Assembly (NCBI GenBank): GCA_021234155.1
Contig: JAJEKV010000039.1
Location: 4,880,745-4,944,744 of the forward strand
Direction of reading: 5' to 3'
Length of the DNA stretch: 64,000 nucleotides
Source: Isoetes taiwanensis
Lineage: Eukaryota; Streptophyta; Lycopodiopsida; Isoetales; Isoetaceae
Under the pieces are notes generated by a model, which was given only the letters and a program-made list of their open reading frames with translations, was not told the origin of the DNA and ran no database searches. Positions 25,380 through 36,966 of this stretch are shown piece by piece (positions within the stretch are counted from its first letter, which is position 1; the number at the start of each line of letters is the position of its first letter). The translations under genes were made by a program, and so were the position numbers.

Positions 25380-25701
25380 CAGAGATATTTTGCAGTTAAA
25401 GGAAAAACTGATAAAAAAGGTGCTTCCTTCCATTATAAATATCGGTTGCCCTCTCTGATTAGATTCAAGCTCATCTGCCACAGCCTTCAAATCCCGCTCA
25501 TTGCTGTTGTACTCTCATTCAAGCTAAAAATGGTTGTCCCTGCACTGATGTTGAGTTAGCAAAATAAAGATTTCTTGCGTGGACCTGAGCTCGATTGGGG
25601 GGCAAATCATCTCCTAAAGATTGGAGTGTCTATTTCAATTCTCATTGTTGTAATTTTAAAGTTACTTGTGATCGTATCAAGACACACCTTTTGTTTGGGA
25701 T

Positions 25702-26127
25702 ATGGAAGCTGAGGAAGCTTTTCAAATTCTGAAAAAGAAAATGGCAACTGAACTAGTATTAGAACTTCCTGATTGGAACAAAGCTTTTACAGTCTGTTTT
25801 GACGCCAGTGGAAATGCCATTGGTGCAGAGCTTATGCAAGACAGGCATCCATTAGTTTATGTTAGTCGCATGCTCAAGCCATTGGAGCAACAGTATAGCA
25901 CTTATGAAAAGGAATTGATTGCCTTGGTTCATGTGCTAAAGAAATGGAGACATTATCTCATGGGATCAAAATTTGTTGCCCATTTTGACCAGCAGAGTTT
26001 GAGACATATACAAACACAGGATATTATCAATGCACGTCAGTTAAGGCTCATTGACACTATAAAAGAACTGAAGGGTTACAACTTGAGTATAAACTTGGGA
26101 AGAAGAATCAGGTTGCCGATGCACTAA
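25702..26127 (+). pseudogene. Ty3 polyprotein fragment: RNase H domain
   Basis: The frame shows VCFDASGNAIGAELMQ, then YVSRMLKPLEQQYSTYEKEL, then ALVHVLKKWRHYLMGSKFVAHFDQQSL (in separate blocks), the standard Ty3 RNase H order. RNase H removes the RNA strand during reverse transcription in the cytoplasmic particle. A frameshift near 26100 breaks the end, where the neighbouring frame supplies VADAL. The reverse transcriptase expected upstream is absent: the coding sequence joins LTR-like DNA at about 25690. Confidence 0.8.
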
Positions 26128-26175
26128 GCCAAGTAAATATTCAGGTCATATCCATAGCAGAAATTGTTGATTTAA

Positions 26176-26652
26176 ATGAAAGGGGAATATGGTAATGACC
26201 CCTCCTTTGTTGTTCCATATGCACAGATAGAAATGGATGGTAGGGATTCTTTGGCAGAGTACAGAATTCATAATGGTTTACTATTCTATCAAAATCGTAC
26301 ATGTGTTACACAAGCATACAGATCAAAAGTGGTGCAAGAATGTCATGAACCTCCATACTCCGGGCATAGAGGCACTCAAGCTACTTTGGCAACTGTTAAA
26401 AGACGTTTTTATTGGCCAAAGCTTGCAAGGGATGTTAAAAAGTATGTAGAAGCATGTCTTGTTTGTCAACAGATGAAAGCTTCTACCAGTAAGCCTGTCG
26501 GAATGGTACAACCTTTGCCAATTCTTGAAAAACCATGGAAGCATATTACCATGGATTTTATCCAAGGATTACCAAAGGCCACTCGCAAGAATAACCAGAT
26601 TTGGATAATAGTAAAAATTTTGCATCATTGTTTCATTGCTGTTGTACCATGA
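26176..26652 (+). pseudogene. Ty3 polyprotein fragment: integrase zinc finger and first core block
   Basis: The frame holds the H-H-C-C zinc finger (SGHRGTQATLATVKRRFYW and later CLVCQQMKA) and the first catalytic segment HITMDFIQGLPK. The finger helps integrase bind element ends. The second aspartate and the glutamate of the DDE triad are missing because the frame runs into LTR-like sequence near 26610. It is clearly truncated. Confidence 0.8.
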
Positions 26653-26689
26653 TTCAAGCTAAAAACGATTGTTCCTGCATTGATGTTGA

Positions 26690-27266
26690 CATAGAAAAAA
26701 ATAGCGGCTAATATTAGCCAAATGGTGATTTTTTGGACATTTTTGGGAAAAGTACGGCTAAACTACAAAGGAGGAAATTTTTGGAAAAAAGAACAAAATC
26801 GCCAAAAATTTTCAAAGTTGACCTCCCTTACATCAAGGTTTAGCCAAACATAAGAAAGAAGGAGAGGAAAAATTCTTCCATTTTAGCCAAATGTTCGAAG
26901 GTTTTTCTATGCATTTAGGGATAGATTAGCTATACTTTTTAATAGCTAATGTAAAATATGAGATTACTCATAAGATTATGGAATAGCGATTGCTAATACT
27001 ATATCAGATGGACAGTTGGTTATTCTCCAACTATTAGATTTCTATTATTAATATGTTCGTACAGTAAAAAATTGGCATAGCATAAATGTTTGGCTAAAGT
27101 TTATATAAATGTTCAAATAAAAAATAGCCAAACATTCAAAACTAGTAAAGGAAAATTATTCAACTTTAACCAAACATTCGAAAGTTTTCCTATGTATTTT
27201 GGGTTAAATTAGCCAAAGTTGTTCTAGCTAATCTAAAATATGACTTTAGTAATTTTTTCCCTGATC
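26690..27266. mobile_element. Inserted repeat of 577 bp flanked by ATGTTGA
   Basis: The LTR phrase CATTGATGTTGA is interrupted at 26689 and resumes at 27267 with ATGTTGAGTTAGCAA, so ATGTTGA is present on both sides. The insert contains several copies of TAGCCAAA and TTCGAA/TTCAAA-type phrases and related GCTAAACTA phrases. Similar phrases occur near 59.7 and 60.6 kb. No coding frame. Its class is unknown. Confidence 0.5.
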
Positions 27267-27599
27267 ATGTTGAGTTAGCAAGATAAAGATTTCTTGCGTG
27301 GACGTGAGCCCGGTTGGGAGATACATCATCTCCTAAAGATTGGAGTATCTATTTCAATTCTCATTGTTGTAATTTTAAAGCTACTTGTAATCGTATCAGA
27401 GCGGCAGCACCGCCTACCAGTTTATAGGCCGGAAACCCCAAAATTCGACCCGCTACCAAACGTAAGCCGGCCGTTTTGCAAAAATTCCATGCTTGTTTTT
27501 CGTTGTTGATTCTTGGAAACAGGTCTATTTTAGTCTTCAATCTCCAGTTTTGTCTAAGTTATGCTTGTCTTGTGCAAGCAAAATCGTGATGGCAGAGTT

Positions 27600-27735
27600 T
27601 CTTTGTGCTGCAAAATTATAATGGCATACAAGGGATCAAGCAAGAAGCAAGAGGCAGACATGGGGATCAAGCAAGAAGCAAGAAGCAAGCAAGAAGCAAG
27701 CAGACAGGGGATCAAGCAAAACGAGGACAAATTAG
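27600..27735 (+). repeat. Low-complexity CAAGCAAGAAG repeat
   Basis: Irregular runs of AAGCAAGAAGCAAG, 27635-27735. The open frame through it has a K/Q/E-rich composition caused by the repeat. Confidence 0.6.
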
Positions 27736-27839
27736 GCAAAAATAAAAAATCAAGCAGATCGGACAGCTCAAGCAAAAACCGAACATATTTGGCAAAAACA
27801 GGAAATGACACCGACCACTGCTGCAAATAAAAGATCGGA

Positions 27840-28080
27840 CTGAGGCTAAGGTCCAGCTATGGCGAACTTCGACGACTTCTTGGCCTTTCCAGCTATGCCG
27901 ACCTTTCTAGTCGGTTGAAGATAGCTATGGCGAACTTCGGTGACCTTTCCAGAGGGGTTTTTGACAATTGTCGTGGAGCTATGGAGTTCGGTGCTATGGA
28001 GCTATGGAGATCGGCCGAAATCCCTCTGCCTACTCTGCTCTGCTATTGGTGCTATGGCGGCGCTCTAAGCGGCGCCACCA
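27840..28080 (+). repeat. Short repeats in a retroelement-leader-like stretch
   Basis: The phrase CTATGGCGAACTTCG occurs at about 27857 and 27926, and GCTATGGAG is repeated near 27980-28005. It follows the primer-site-like sequence at about 27390 by a few hundred bases and may be a retroelement leader; that is a guess. Confidence 0.3.
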
Positions 28081-28199
28081 GGAACTCTTCGGCCAAAAAT
28101 TACCTAAAAATAATAAACACTGAAAATCGAGGAATTTTGGCAAAACGGCAGTTTACGTATATAATAAATATTTGTCTAGGCGACATGCATTGATTTTAT

Positions 28200-31100
28200 A
28201 GTTTGTATGGAAATATAGAAGTTTTACATTTTCAAAGGCATTGATGTCGTGACTGGTCATATTGTTCTAGAGTGAATATCTTATTGAAGCTAACAAGCTC
28301 CCATGATGTTGCCTAATTAGTTCATCTGTCTTGTCTTCAAAGGTATCACGGCCCTCATGAACATGTCAAAGTGTGGGCTGTTTCCTTTGATCAAAGTAAA
28401 TAAGTACAGGCTACAAGTGGTTGGGTGTTAGTCTTATCTTTGCATTGCTAGTTTTTGGTTGTTGACTTAAACTTTATCTCCTAGAATGGGGAGAAAGTAA
28501 AACTTATTAACATTTTTTTTTTTGGGGTATATATTTTCTCCAATTAAAATGCATGGCTTAAAAGCTCTTGGTATGAGGTAATGTATATACTTTTCTTAGA
28601 AAATATTAGATACATATAGCCCATCTCCACATGAAATGGGTCTATCTATAAGTAGTATGGATCATTCAAATACCCTATTGTAGATCAAGATTGGACGATT
28701 AAGATTGAACTCGTTTTTTATATCCACTTTATTCAATATTTGAGATTAAGACAAAAAACAGTTGTTGAGCCACTATTGAAAAAATTGATCCATTTTGCCA
28801 TGGCCCACTGTTGGACCATGGTCCAGTAATGGTGATCCTCCCCTAGTGCATTTACTTATATAAGTTTTATCTACGAAATAGGAAGGCAAAACTTGAAAGG
28901 ATTACATAATTAGCATATTGCCTACCTTGCCTCTGAGAAAATCTGAAGTCTTTGATTTTGTTCTATCGTGTTACATCAAGTACACTTCAACAAATAAAGT
29001 ATCAACAAAATGCATTTAATAACATTAAAAGGTACAACAATGATCATACCACCTTTGCGATGCATTTATTAACTATATATATAAGATACACCAATGATCA
29101 AACCCGTATACATGCATAGTAGACATTTCCAATACTGTAAAGTATGATGAAAACGTGACGATGACACAAAATTCAATTAATTTTTACTTCATAATCCAAC
29201 GTCACTTGATTCCAAGGAATATGGTGAACATGTATGCAATGAACAAGCATTGACATCCGCTTAATAAGATCAAAGAACAAAATCAAGATTAAGCGGGAGC
29301 ATTCAAGAAGAAGAGCATTTTTAATGTCCGCTGCGACCAATGTTATGTTTCTTCTTAATATGTAAGTAATACAAAAGAGTTAAGAAATAAGCTTGATGGT
29401 GATGCAGTTTCCCAGGAAACTAGACTATTTATGAAGCACTACTATAGCAAAGCAGACTAAAAGTAGACAGAGATCTTATCCTAAAACGACCACAGTGCAT
29501 TTATCTAGCAAGATTCAAGGATCTGATGCCAGAGCCAAAACACTATGCATGGACTAAGTAAGCATACCAAGCAATAGAAAAAAACAAATGTCATGAGGTA
29601 AGAAAACTTCTTCACAATTTTAAACATCAAATCTACATGTCAACGGACCCAAAAAAAAACACGCACAAAACCAAAGGGGGAAAAAATTGTGGAACGCGGT
29701 AATCCGGTACAACCCATCACGGCATCACCGGCAGATGACTCGGAAAAATAGTCCCGACTGCCCTAGCACCAACCGGATATCAGCAGTCAATATATTGCTA
29801 CATTTTAGGGGGTTTCCAACATAGTTTAGTAAAGATATTGGGTCCCCATGCGTTCCAAACATATTATAATAAAGATATTGGGGCCCCATTGATTCCAAAC
29901 ATTCTCCTATGCTTTGTCTCTTGTTGCTCCTCCTCATGCCTTCGGCCTCGGACAGCCTTCAAGTTGCCCATTGACTGGTGTCCCACGTCGCCTTGTCTTG
30001 CCCACATCCAATCACCCCACTTCATCATATTAGCCTGGACTCATCCATCCATGCCAGGTGTAGCTCTTGGCATGGCTATGTCAAACAAGTGCCTGATGCA
30101 CCCTTGTAGGGTCATGTTGGAGATCGTGACCCTCTACTGACACCCACATGGAAAGTATAGAACCACATAGTCTGCATGTGCCTCCTCCTTCACAGTCTTT
30201 GCATACATGACCATAAAGTCGTGTATCTTAAATTGACATTTGTAAATGTAGATAACAATCATATGGCCTTCTGGCAAGTTTTTAATGTGATCAAACGCAT
30301 TTTTGTCGTCCTTAATTCCTTGATGATAAGTTGAATTCTTACATATAAACCATGTGCCATATAACACATAGCATTAAAATATAATGAAGTTCAACCAAAT
30401 TATAATGGTTGGTCTGGATTATAAAATAGTGATTAATGTGTTATTGCATATTCTCTTCCGAATCTTGAAAAAGCTCATATGTTATTGTAGGTTGGGCATA
30501 CTATAATAACTCTTGCATCTTGTCTGGAAGATGTCTATTCACTCAGCCTGGAAATGCATTTCTTATCTAATTTATGTGGCCCAATGCTGATTGGAAATAA
30601 CTATAAGAATCTGATTTGGGCTTTTTAGTCTATAAGACTAGAAAGGACCAACTCATTCCTAAAGTGTTCCTCTCGAATTTTGGCTTGGATGAACCCTCTT
30701 TAACACGCTTGTTATGCTATATGGGTCGTCCTTGCCCCACCAAATTTAATGGTTTGGACAACTATATGCATATGAAGATGGTGTAAAGAAGTCTCAAAGA
30801 AGCATTAAAAGTGACCCAAACCTATTTTAATAATTTTAAACCAATAATTAGCTCTTCACCACTAATACGCTTGCTTTAGAAACGAATTTGAACGAAATTC
30901 TAGAACTAAAGGCTTCAACCTATATTACAGCACCTTCTCTCACACAAGCCAGCCAGAGCCAGCCCTAAAAAAAAAAAAAAAAAAAACACCCAAAACACAC
31001 AAATTAATTGGCATGAATAATCAGTATAAGTATGGTCTTTTAAGCATACAATTCATAAATATCAACAAAAACCATATGTCTTTATGGTTTAGCCAAATGA

Positions 31101-31297
31101 TTGCTATTTATATCATATTTTTTGTACTAAATTATATTCTAGTAATAGTTTCTTGTCATAATATCAACAAAAACAATGTCTCCTTTATGGTTTTATAAAA
31201 GTCAATACAAGTTGATATTACCAATAACATGCATTTTTTAATATATTTTTAATGTTGTCAAGCTTTTCTTGTTATTCCAAAAACCATGTTTGATTTT
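28200..31297. other. AT-rich intergenic stretch without recognisable genes
   Basis: Only short overlapping open frames without recognisable domains. There is an A-run near 30966-30986. The phrase AATATCAACAAAAAC appears near 31057 and 31159. No RNA gene was recognised. Confidence 0.4.
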
Positions 31298-31519
31298 TGA
31301 AATGTGTTATGGTTTGTAACACATAACTATTTATTATGCTTATTAGTAACCCATTATGATTTAGTTATCTTGTTGCTTTTATTATGCACTTCTTTTAATT
31401 CTTATTTTGAAATGTGTTATGGTTTCTGACACATTACTAACTATGCTTACTAGTAACCCATTACGATCTAGTTATGTTGTTGCTTTTATTATACACTTCT
31501 TTCAGTTCTTATACTTACT
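31298..31519 (+). repeat. Tandem repeat, period about 111 bp, two copies
   Basis: Both copies contain GAAATGTGTTATGGTTT, then AGTAACCCATTA, then GTTGCTTTTATTAT, then ACTTCTTT at equal spacing. Confidence 0.7.
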
Positions 31520-31799
31520 ACTGACATTGAGCATAGTTTTTTAATACTAACTAGTCACTCTAAGTACTATATATAAAAGAGTACATGCATAAAAGCGGAC
31601 GAGATTATAAAACAACAAATCGAATCATGCAGAGAAGTGGGTAGAATAATTATGACTAATTCAAATTCTGCATCAAATTTTTTCAAATAAGGTATCGTTT
31701 GGGAGAAGGCATATATTGTACGAAGGGAAGGCAACGATATCAATAGGAAAGCTCTATCATAACCAGCCGGAGGAACTTTGCCACTGTGTGTCCAGCCCG

Positions 31800-32312
31800 A
31801 TGGCAAATCACACCAATCTCAGCCAACAGAAGAGGGGGAAGGCAGCAAGAGCAGCGGTAAGCCAGCAGGACCTCAAGGACTTCTTAGCTCAGATGAATAG
31901 GCAATTGGAAGCCAGGATCCCAAGCATGGATGTACTTAACATGCTGGCGGAAACGGCTAATCGCAACAAGATAGCCATATCCAACATAGATATCAGGGTG
32001 CAAGGGATCGAGAAGACAAGTGAGGAGATGCAAGGGGGGATAGACGAAATCGAAGAAGAGAAGGCCAAGATCATGCAGAAGTTGGTTGATTTAGAAAAGA
32101 TGAATGTTGAGTTAGATGCATGGGAATCCTTTGATAGAATAAAACCGCACGTCATAGAATTTGAAGAGCAGAATAGGATTAAACATGACGTTAGGTTGAT
32201 AGAGATAGCAGAGAAATCTAACGCAGACAAGTATCGAGTTACTGCAGAGGTAATGGAGGCAGTTTTCAAAGAGCATCAAAATATAATCGTCAAAGCAGTA
32301 CGCTCGGGCTAA
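31800..32312 (+). pseudogene. LINE ORF1-like coiled-coil protein, broken
   Basis: An ATG at 31800 opens a frame of about 170 codons. It begins with a basic segment (NLSQQKRGKAARAAV), followed by a long charged helix (from about IEKTSEEMQGGIDEIEEEKA onward) that looks like a coiled coil. LINE ORF1 proteins form trimers through such coils and coat the RNA. The reading continues in another frame (32401-32700) with RELAKARELNQAGIHAGVRN, a plausible C-terminal part. The homology is structural rather than motif-based, so confidence is moderate. Confidence 0.45.
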
Positions 32313-32759
32313 TTGAGGGGACGAGCAAGACACATAAATCTGACACTCAGGGACATGGCAGCCAAGGTACGGATGCTGCGCATGGGGTCTAGACTGAGGA
32401 ATGGGATCAAAGTGCAATCATGTAGCGGCAAGGACTACACAGAGAGAACTGGCCAAAGCCAGGGAGTTGAACCAAGCAGGGATACATGCGGGGGTCAGAA
32501 ATGGGAAAGTATACCTGCACAAATGGATCATGGAACAACCACCCTTAGGAGGGAGACTGGAGGCCATAAGGTCGAAAGGACTGGAGGTAAAGGAAACCAA
32601 CCCTCTGATACTGGCGGTGCAGGGATCAGATGGAGGAGCATCAGAGAGCTCTCTCTCTGATATAGCCCTCATCAGGAGGGGGGGAAGCAGAAACGGGGTC
32701 GGCGAGGAACAGACATACCAAAACGGGCATATGGGCCCAGTTTCGATTGCAAAGACCAT

Positions 32760-33872
32760 ATGGAGAACCCAAAGGACCAGAATAACCAGTGGGTCAGAAC
32801 ATATGGAGAACCCAAAGGACCAGCCCAGGGGGAAAAAGCGTCGACCATATGGTATTGGAATTGCACCGGGTATCCGTGGGATGATGGGGAGAGGCTCGAG
32901 GAAGCCCACAATTGCGATATAATATGTCTGGTAGAGACATGGGAACATAGTACCAAGCGGTTGCCAGGGGAAGAGGAGTACCAGCTTTTCACATGTTGGA
33001 AAGATAAAGATTTTAAGATAGGAAGAGGGAGCGCAGGTCTAGCTTGCTATATAAAGGAGAATGTAGCCAATAATGCATGTATTTTACATTCAGATGTCAA
33101 TGAAAGATACATGATGCTAAGCATACAATTGCAAAATAAAAAAGATTTAATCCTGATTATAGCATATTACCTGCCAAATAGTGACAAACTGAAACTACTA
33201 GACTTGAGGGAGAGTATGATGAAATGGAAAGACCAGGGGCCAATGATACTGATGGGAGACTTGAATGCCAGAACATGCCAGGAGCAGGCACAAATCACGA
33301 GCATGAACGAGATAAGTGGACAGTGGATACATACTGCGGGATCACAAGATTGGAGAAGAAGTACAGAAGACAATGCGAAAATCAATGCCAAGAACGAGTT
33401 ACTGACAGAGATATGCATGACGGCAGGGATTATTATAGCTAATGGGGTACAGAAATGGAGTGGATCAGGGAAATTCACGAGCCAGAATACATATGGGAAA
33501 AGCATAGTCGATTATGTAATCTTAAACGACAAAGCAGCGGCAAATATTTTGAGATTCGTGCTGGTAGATTGGCCGACTGGGAAGAGGGAAAGCCACAGAC
33601 CCATCCAATTGGCAATCAAGCAGGAGGAGCAAGTACAGACGGAGACACCAGACAAGCAAAAGACCACGAACATGAAAATACACTTCCAGAAATGTAGAAA
33701 CCTTCACAGAAAATGTCAAATAAAAAACGGAGAAGTGGACATGGAAGAAGCATGGAGCAAACGAGAATGGGAACAGGCTGAACGACATAATAGTGAAGGT
33801 GGCGACAGATATCTTTGGAAAATAGAAAAGACCCAGGAAGAACCAGGCATTCAGTGCCTCAATACGGTATGA
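32760..33872 (+). pseudogene. LINE APE-type endonuclease (ORF2 N-terminus), catalytic histidine block altered
   Basis: The 370-codon frame has the endonuclease/exonuclease/phosphatase order: WYWNCTG (residues 31-37), a glutamate in VETW (E59), GDLNAR (166-171, D167 and N169), VDYVILN (250-256) and ESHRPI (277-282). The usual last block is SDH-x-P; here the aspartate before the histidine is serine, so the nick-making activity is probably lost. The endonuclease nicks target DNA for target-primed reverse transcription. A 42-bp in-frame duplication (ATATGGAGAACCCAAAGGAC at 32759 and 32801) sits at the start. Reading continues with a frameshift to 34184. Confidence 0.75.
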
Positions 33873-33878
33873 TGAGGA

Positions 33879-34184
33879 GTGCAGGGAACAGAAAAGGAGA
33901 GTCAGAGATCACAAAGGCACGGAAACATATCAAACAGAAAAAGTGGCATACCTAAGGCTGCTGAAATTGAAACGAAACAAAAACTTATTACATCACCAAT
34001 GGGGGTTGGCAGACAAGTTAAAAAAGCAATCCATGAGGTTCTGGAAAGGACTAAAAGTGGGGGAGGGGGGGACAGAAAGCCAAAGAATACACAATGTGAT
34101 GCCCGAGGGATCGAATGGGAAAAATACCTTGAGAAATTGTATAGGATAGGGGCCACACGGATGCCAATACTCACAATAGTTTAG
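33879..34184 (+). pseudogene. LINE ORF2 linker after endonuclease, frameshifted and truncated
   Basis: After the endonuclease, neighbouring frames supply a basic helical linker (for example VAYLRLLKLKRNKNLLHHQW at about 33940) typical of the region between endonuclease and reverse transcriptase. It ends at about 34184, before any reverse transcriptase motif. Confidence 0.5.
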
Positions 34185-34246
34185 TACTGTAACTATAGCA
34201 TTGCTCAAAATACTGTTCAAAGGTAACGAGCTAAACACTATAGCTA

Positions 34247-35070
34247 TGAATAGAATAGAATATAGAATAGAATAGAAAGATTTTTTAATGTCCATGACGA
34301 CCAAGAGATCATGGAACTCATACAATGGGCTAGTACAACCATTATTACTAGGTTAAAAAAACCCTGCTTCAAACGGTTTTCAAAGGAGATGATAGTAGAC
34401 AGCGTGTAAAAATAAGTAGACCATTACCATTGTTGAAGGCTCAGTAATTGAAGACACTCCGTCTAGAACCCCAAGTACGTATAATGCCAAATCATGCACA
34501 GATGTGCTCTAAGAAGTTGTGGGAGCGTGAAATGGAATGCCAAGGTCAAATAACAGTTCTCGACCATCTCAAAAGTAGGACGTCTCAAAAGAGTATGGTT
34601 TTCATCTTCAATAACCTGTAACTGGCAAGATGTATATAATCTCGCTTCTCACGACGATTACAACCTTTCATCATCCATGTAATGCACTTGTTGATATAGT
34701 GAAGATGGCGCTTCATGGCAGAATCTTGAGGCGTACAAAGACTTATCTCTTGTAAAAGAATAGCATAGGGCACCATAGTTTTGACTCCTAGACTGTAAGT
34801 AAGAAGGGGCTTTTGCACCCATTCCAAGCTCTTCGAACCACTAGCACTAATGGCAGGCCCCCACAATTCAGAACCATACAGTAAAATAGGCTCTACCAAA
34901 GCCCCAAACAAGTGGACTTTCCATGACCAGTAATGGATCTCTATACAAAAACAATCATTTTGCATTGCATAAAGTGCTCTCCAGCCAGCAATCACATGCC
35001 TCAACACCCAGGCATTCATCATACAGATGAATCCAATCCACAAGTCTATATAAATACACAACAATCAGTT
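34247..35070 (-). mobile_element. 5'-truncated LINE, ORF2 C-terminal part with pentanucleotide tail
   Basis: The minus frame 35064-34585 contains GALVEPILLYGSELWGP and a following conserved tryptophan, the thumb-side segment after the LINE reverse transcriptase. The plus-strand LINE at 51.04 kb has the matching LYGSEAWGP. The 3' end reads GTCATGGACATTAAAAAATC and then repeats of TTCTA at 34277-34247. The reverse transcriptase core is missing. Confidence 0.65.
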
Positions 35071-35399
35071 CCTTCTTATATATTATCTCAATCGGCACCA
35101 TTTCACAGAGAATCGACACCAGATACTCCTCGTCGATTTCACTCCAATGCTATATTTGTATATAAACTCGGTTTAACACTCCGAGTATTTAGTGACAAAA
35201 ACCATTAGCAATAATGTAGGTCGTTTAAATCTTCGACCAAGTATCATATTAACCCTAATGCCCTAGGTCAATTATTGACCTAGTATTTACTTGGTATATA
35301 TTGCAGACTTCCAACTACCTTCTATAGTTGTTTAGCAAATGCAAATGTGATATAATCCTTGTGTACCATTCACTTATCATGATGAGCATGTCTTCAACC

Positions 35400-36248
35400 T
35401 ATGGGGTCATACCGTGATGAGACAAGTTCTCCTTATCAACCGGCCTAGCCCCGCCACCCACAACCGGGCGGGCTCCTGTGCACGGGCCGCATGTAATTGG
35501 GAACTAGTAGGCTATCTAGGATCATCTGCTGCACAGCTTTAGGCCTCTACCCCCCTTCCCAATACATGGAGGTCACAGAGTGAAATACATACAACAACAC
35601 AGAACTGAAATAGAGAATAACATCAAATCTATCTACCTAAACATCTAGAGTTAGGTTCCTTTGTTAGAGCTTATGATCTTGGGATCTATAAGGCCTCTAT
35701 GGCTGATCTAACATACTAAACCAGCTTATTGCCTAGCCAAACGGCGGCTTTGCACAACAGAATGACTAGATACCTGGTCCTTGACCTGCTCCAGATCCTC
35801 GGAACGCATCCATGCCTCTGATCCTGCTGAAGACGGCTGCTGCTCGATGATCTGTTGTGCAAAGATGGCTTTTCAGAGCCGAGCAATGCGAATTGGGGTC
35901 TTGACTTGGCCGAAATGGCTCAAGAGAACCCTGCATTTGAGAGAGGAAGGGAGCTCTAGGAAAAACCCTAAAATGCAAAGAGAAGCAAGGTTTAGGGTTT
36001 TAGGGGAAAGCCCTTTTATAGAAACCCTTAGGGTTAGGTTAGACATTGGCCAAATGGGATTTAGCCATTTGGCAATGGGGTCCATGGGGTTTATAATTGT
36101 GTATGTTTATATTACATGCACAACATTCAAGGTTGCCCCCTAGGTGCAACCCTATACGTCTCGCAAGTACATGTCATCCGTGACATGTACGTGTGACGTG
36201 GCAGTATAATATACGTATTCGGATCGTATATTATACTGGAACGCCACA
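35400..36248 (-). repeat. Ty3-type LTR start, minus strand (partial)
   Basis: Read on the minus strand it starts TGTGGCGTTCCAG at 36248, right after the purine tract AAGGTGGGGAGAA (36261-36249). About 750 bp inside, the phrase TGTATTGGGAAGG, a GTAGAG tract and GCGGCC-GTGCA-AGAGCCC match the same offset in the LTR at 61.26-63.01 kb. The two LTRs therefore belong to related families. The right limit of this LTR near 35.4 kb is where similarity fades. Confidence 0.6.
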
Positions 36249-36966
36249 TTCTCCCCACCTTGAATTGATGCTGTCCTCAGCATCACGCGTCTCCCCACCT
36301 TGGAAACCTGCATACCCTGCAATACATTTGAGGCATATAATTTTACAACCTAATTACCCCAAGGTAATATTTAAGTTTTAATCTCTATAACACATCCTTG
36401 TTTAATATTATACTATGGTAAGGGAGTCTTTCACCCTCTTACTTTCATCTATTATTCACAAAATTTTATAGCTTACACCATTATTATTATTAACATAGTT
36501 CCAAAATTTCCTACTTAAGGTTCCACATCGTTTCCTTACAACACATCGTGACAAAATTTCCCGTAGACTCTCCTATTGGCCTGCAGGTCTAACACTATGC
36601 TAGAATACGTTTAATTATTATAAGGGTTGGTTATTATGGAACCACCCATTAATTACAACTACATGAATGCAAGGCATATTTCCCGGCATAGGAAGATTAT
36701 GTTTCTTCCATCGTGGCCGTGGAGACAGCCCCCTATCATGCCTAGGATGCCACTCATGCCTACACCTTTAGTTGCCTGAGGCATGGAGGATAGGGTCCTT
36801 CCCGTATTTGGGCGTGAAGGATAGGGTCCTCCCTGTAGTAGGCATTGACCAAAGGTGCTTTCCTATTAATGCATGCTTGAATGACCTCTTATCTCTCAAG
36901 GTCATCTACTTCCGTGGGGCAGAAGTAGACTTTTTAATCTACCTTCCACTCCCTATCGGGTCGGTA
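36249..36966 (-). mobile_element. 3' internal end of a Ty3 element, minus strand
   Basis: Directly before the purine tract the minus strand reads GATGCTGAGGACAGCATCA. The chromovirus at 61.2 kb has AATGCTGAGGACAGCATTA in the same place. This internal sequence abuts the long LTR copy at 36967 without a recognisable join. Confidence 0.5.

Larger units (their letters stand above)
25380..27398 (+). mobile_element. Internally deleted Ty3 retroelement with LTR-like ends
   Basis: A right-end LTR segment (about 25496-25676) matches the sequence at 26632-26689 plus 27267-27394. They share CAAGCTAAAAA, GATGTTGA, GTTAGCAANATAAAGATTTC and CTCATTGTTGTAATTTTAAA. After the second copy comes CGTATCAGAGC, close to the initiator tRNA primer site. 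Between the copies only RNase H and the start of integrase remain. The break after the second integrase block (IWIIV, near 26610) runs straight into LTR-like DNA. The element is a deletion or recombination product and cannot move by itself. Confidence 0.65.
31700..34190 (+). mobile_element. LINE 5' half: ORF1-like and endonuclease, no reverse transcriptase
   Basis: The segment carries a coiled-coil ORF1-like frame, an APE-type endonuclease, and the linker that leads to the reverse transcriptase. It stops before the reverse transcriptase and joins directly a minus-strand LINE tail at 34247. LINEs normally lose their 5' end, so a copy that has lost its 3' half points to later deletion or rearrangement. 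The plus-strand LINE at 49.97-52.06 kb keeps the missing part and may be the same family. Confidence 0.65.

Noticed and set aside
29725-30367. Overlapping 70-100 codon frames in the AT-rich stretch
   Set aside because: Found on both strands over the same bases, no domain, no splice signals that I could support.
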